NCBI GenBank assembly: GCA_018699075.1
Contig: JABIPV010000102.1
Coordinates: 1 to 24,242 of the forward strand
Length of the DNA stretch: 24,242 nucleotides
Direction of reading: 5' to 3'
Source: Kordiimonadaceae bacterium
GTDB lineage: Bacteria > Pseudomonadota > Alphaproteobacteria > Sphingomonadales > Emcibacteraceae
The notes beneath the pieces are model-generated. The model was not told where the DNA came from. It searched no databases and saw nothing but the letters and a program-made list of their open reading frames with translations. Below, piece after piece: positions 22,298 to 24,242 of the stretch. The position numbers were made by a program, and so were the translations under genes. How positions within the stretch are numbered: position 1 is the first letter of the stretch; each line of letters opens with the position of its first letter.

Positions 22298-23053
22298 ATG
22301 ATATATTTTACTATGGAAACTTTATACGACAAAATTGGTCTTAATTATACAAACCTTCGTAAACCAGACCATAGAATTTCTCGGCGAATAAATTCGGCTT
22401 TAGGTGTCGCAAGAACGGTTTTGAATGTCGGCGCGGGTACAGGTTCATATGAGCCCAAGGACAAGCAAGTTACTGCAATTGAGCCATCAATTGAGATGAT
22501 ACAGCAACGCGCCCCTTCTAATGTTAATGTTGTTCATGGAAGTGCTGAAGACCTTCCGTTCGATGATAATTCATTTGATGCATCAATGGCCATTCTTACC
22601 ATTCATCATTGGGCAGATCAGAAAAGAGGCGTTTCGGAGATGTGTCGGGTTACACGGGACAAGGTTGTTTTTCTCACTTATGATCCGGCGTTTCGTGGAT
22701 TCTGGTTGTTCGATTATTTTCCGGCATTAATAACTTTGGATCAAGGGCAAATGCCACCGGTCAGTTCCTACGAGAAGTGGTTGGGGCCAATCGATGTCTC
22801 TCCAGTGCTCATTCCTCACGATTGCTCGGATGGGTTTTTGGCAGGCTATTGGCGCAGACCAGAGGCTTATCTTGATGAAAAAGTTCGTGCAGCGATGTCA
22901 TCATTTTGGGCATTGGATGATGTTTCTGTAGGGTTAGATAATCTTGCTATGGATTTGCAGACAGGAGCTTGGCAGAGGCGCTATTCTGAGTTATTAAAGC
23001 TGGAAAATTTGGATTGTGGGTATAGATTGGTTGAAGCTAATAAAGTTATTTAA
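22298..23053 (+). CDS. Class I SAM-dependent methyltransferase (Methyltransf_11 type)
   Basis: 251 residues. The Rossmann methyltransferase core has motif I VLNVGAGTGSYEP (41-53), the acidic residue of strand 2 in TAIEPSIEMIQQR (Glu62), motif II-like GSAEDLPFDDNSFD (81-94), and the helix-strand ILTIHHWADQKRGVSEMCRV. The N-terminal YDKIGLNYTNLRKPDHRI is seen in a group of small orphan methyltransferases. The C-terminal half (FLAGYWRRPEAYLDEKVRAAMSSFWAL) resembles those proteins too. The substrate is unknown; it is not next to any pathway genes. ATG 22298 is used because AGG lies 6-8 nt upstream; ATG 22313 is possible but has no ribosome binding site. The gene stands alone between the suc terminator and a non-coding gap. 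Confidence 0.85.
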   Translation: MIYFTMETLYDKIGLNYTNLRKPDHRISRRINSALGVARTVLNVGAGTGSYEPKDKQVTAIEPSIEMIQQRAPSNVNVVHGSAEDLPFDDNSFDASMAILTIHHWADQKRGVSEMCRVTRDKVVFLTYDPAFRGFWLFDYFPALITLDQGQMPPVSSYEKWLGPIDVSPVLIPHDCSDGFLAGYWRRPEAYLDEKVRAAMSSFWALDDVSVGLDNLAMDLQTGAWQRRYSELLKLENLDCGYRLVEANKVI

Positions 23054-23444
23054 GGAAGATAAAAAAACTAGAATGAACATCGCATTTTCTTTGTTACAAA
23101 TAAATCCTATTTCAATTCAATAAAATGATTAAACGGCGAAAGACGCGACTGTCTGTTTTCGACCCAAAGCAGACAGTCGCAAACTGCCTTTTTGTCGAAG
23201 CTTTCTCTTATGCAATACCCTTAATAAGGCCAACTTAGGCTGACGGGATTACTCTTCAATCTGTCGCAAAGATAATGGATATTTGATATAATGAAGCACA
23301 GCTAGCTGAATAACAGCAGGATTATGCTTAAAGTATTTAAAAGATATAGCCATTTAACAAAAATATCAGCTATACTAAATGGAGCAACAAGTTAATTTGA
23401 CAGTACCCAAAATCTTAGTTTTGAGTTTGTCTTAGGATGTATAT
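23054..23444 (+). other. Non-coding stretch with palindromic repeat
   Basis: 391 bp without a credible gene: only very short open frames, the longest noticed about 16 codons. It contains the perfect palindromic repeat at 23145-23180 and little else. TTGACA occurs at 23397-23402, but no convincing -10 box is placed after it, so the promoter of the VanZ-like gene is not resolved. Confidence 0.6.
23145..23180. repeat. Palindromic repeat, copy 1 (CGACCC loop)
   Basis: GCGACTGTCTG (23145-23155) and CAGACAGTCGC (23170-23180) are perfect 11-bp inverted arms. Inside, TTTT pairs with AAAG (one G-U), giving a stem of about 15 bp and the loop CGACCC (23160-23165). A degenerate second copy is at 24080-24103. 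TTTTT occurs some 9 nt after the stem, so on RNA it could act as a terminator for the methyltransferase gene. Confidence 0.75.
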
Positions 23445-23813
23445 TTGAAAATATCACACACACTAAGAAAAGTATTTTGGGGATTATTGGTATTAGTAGT
23501 AGTGGTTTTATCACTTTTACCGATACCGCAGGATCAAACTTTTATTCAAATACCATTTGCTGATAAAGTAGTTCATTTTTTAACTTATTTTATCCTCACC
23601 ATTATCGCGCTAATATCGTCTACCCAAAAACATTCTTTATTAATGATTTTGGCAATACAAATTTTAATTGGCGTTTGTGTGGAAGTTGCACAATCATTTA
23701 TTCCTGGCCGCACACCAGAATTTCTTGATGTTCTAGCAAATAGTTTAGGGGTTTTGTTTGGGGCTTTGGTATATTTTCCCTTTTGGAAAATAAAATCAAA
23801 AACTCAAAACTAA
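23445..23813 (+). CDS. VanZ-like family membrane protein
   Basis: 122 residues with four predicted membrane helices (about 8-27, 43-59, 66-84 and 96-113). VanZ-family signatures are DKVVHFLTYFIL (Asp-Lys then His-Phe in helix 2) and the loop EVAQSFIPGRTPEFLDVLANSLGVLFGALVYF (E-x2-Q-x3-PGR-x4-D-x3-N-x2-G). VanZ in enterococci gives low-level teicoplanin resistance, but most family members have no known role, and resistance should not be inferred here. The start is TTG 23445 with AGGA (23434-23437) seven bases upstream; no in-frame ATG lies at the N-terminus. Both sides are non-coding gaps of about 0.4 kb, so the gene is isolated. Confidence 0.82.
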   Translation: MKISHTLRKVFWGLLVLVVVVLSLLPIPQDQTFIQIPFADKVVHFLTYFILTIIALISSTQKHSLLMILAIQILIGVCVEVAQSFIPGRTPEFLDVLANSLGVLFGALVYFPFWKIKSKTQN

Positions 23814-24242
23814 ATTAGCCTAAGGGGTAAACAGTTGATGGGGAATTTTTACTAAATAATTTTGGGCCACCGTCTGTCACTTATAGAAAAGTACAGCAAG
23901 ATACCAGTTGCCTATTTAGCGCAAAACCTATTTGTTCGCGTCTATTAGTACTACTATCTCATCAGGGACTCCTATTTTCAAAATGGGGTATACCCCGGGG
24001 AGGGTAAAGAGTTGAGGTTTTGATATTCAGTTTGCGCCGATACGTCTAATTTTAAGGTCTATTTTTACATTTTAAGAGTGTCTGCTTTCGACCCAAAGCG
24101 GACTGTACGTCATCAGGGAAAGTTGGGCATTTAAGCCGTTAAAATAAGAGAGTATTCTGCTCCATCTGTTAAGTTTAAGCGGCCATAGCTTTAATATGCA
24201 AGCGTTTTCGTTTGGCCATAGTTTTGAGTTTAATTTTATTTC
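23814..24242. other. Non-coding right end with repeats and a palindrome
   Basis: 429 bp with no gene I can support. It holds the perfect palindrome GGGGTATACCCC (23985-23996), directly overlapped by CCCCGGGG (23993-24000). It also holds the second CGACCC-loop repeat (24080-24103), a 10-bp direct repeat TCATCAGGGA (23959-23968 and 24110-24119), and GGCCATAG twice (24181-24188 and 24214-24221). On the minus strand a frame is open from the window edge to a stop at 24074-24072 (56 codons), ending inside the repeat; it has no recognisable motif and is not called. Confidence 0.5.
24080..24103. repeat. Palindromic repeat, copy 2 (CGACCC loop)
   Basis: GTCTGCTTT (24080-24088) pairs with AAAGCGGAC (24095-24103; one G-U) around the loop CGACCC (24089-24094). 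The core TTTCGACCCAAAGC is identical to copy 1, while the outer arms are shorter and partly diverged: the T79/T104 pair is broken. Conservation of both loop and inner stem, with a compensating change in the outer stem, points to a dispersed repeat family rather than chance. Confidence 0.7.

Noticed and set aside
24072..24242. Minus-strand open frame of 56 codons running in from the right edge
   Set aside because: No motif, its C-terminal codons come from the palindromic repeat, and the window ends before any start. It cannot be told from chance without more sequence.
1..24242. CRISPR array, prophage, restriction or other defence system
   Set aside because: No regularly spaced direct repeats, Cas, nuclease, integrase or toxin-antitoxin motif was found. 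The phage-shock genes are a membrane-stress system and not phage defence.

Overview
The window looks like an AT-rich alphaproteobacterial chromosome segment. The evidence is the gene order mdh-sucC-sucD-sucA-sucB-lpd on one strand, the cnoX / LON-N-domain / Trm112 neighbourhood, a pspF-pspABC phage-shock locus and a UbiH-type ubiquinone hydroxylase. I cannot name the genus; a marine, low-GC member of the class is only a guess. No CRISPR array, rRNA, intact insertion sequence or prophage was found.

Layout. Positions 1-572 (minus) hold the N-terminal part of an ammonium transporter cut by the window edge, with a candidate sigma-54 promoter. Diverging from it are a UbiH-family monooxygenase and a secreted YceI-like lipid-binding protein (832-2701). 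A leftward cluster follows (2737-5065): a ProXp-ala/YbaK-type editing protein, a CnoX-like thioredoxin-TPR protein, a LON N-terminal-domain protein and a Trm112-like protein. A tRNA-Gly(GCC) gene is at 5236-5310. A membrane-anchored PIG-L deacetylase (5441-6799) converges on a phosphofructokinase. Their 3' ends overlap by 6 bp, at the edge of a hairpin that could terminate both.

Positions 6794-11067 form an envelope-stress locus. pspF, with pfk 20 bp downstream of it, is transcribed leftwards. pspA-pspB-pspC and an L,D-transpeptidase-like gene run rightwards from a sigma-54 (-24/-12) promoter, with a dyad at the distance expected of a PspF enhancer. At 11075-11894 (minus) lie three small paralogous genes (70-83 aa) sharing a YN-x-EVR ... 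H ... D-x-W ... YI signature. I do not recognise this family, and it is the best candidate here for something undescribed. zapE (11991-13154) follows.

Positions 13343-22178 are a TCA-cycle block: malate dehydrogenase, both succinyl-CoA synthetase subunits, and all three components (E1, E2, E3) of 2-oxoglutarate dehydrogenase. It ends in a canonical intrinsic terminator. A 16-bp-stem hairpin between sucD and sucA may tune expression inside the block.

The right end (22298-24242) is looser: an orphan SAM methyltransferase, a VanZ-like membrane protein, and two non-coding stretches of about 0.4 kb. These carry two copies of a palindromic repeat with a shared CGACCC loop, a GGGGTATACCCC palindrome and short direct repeats.
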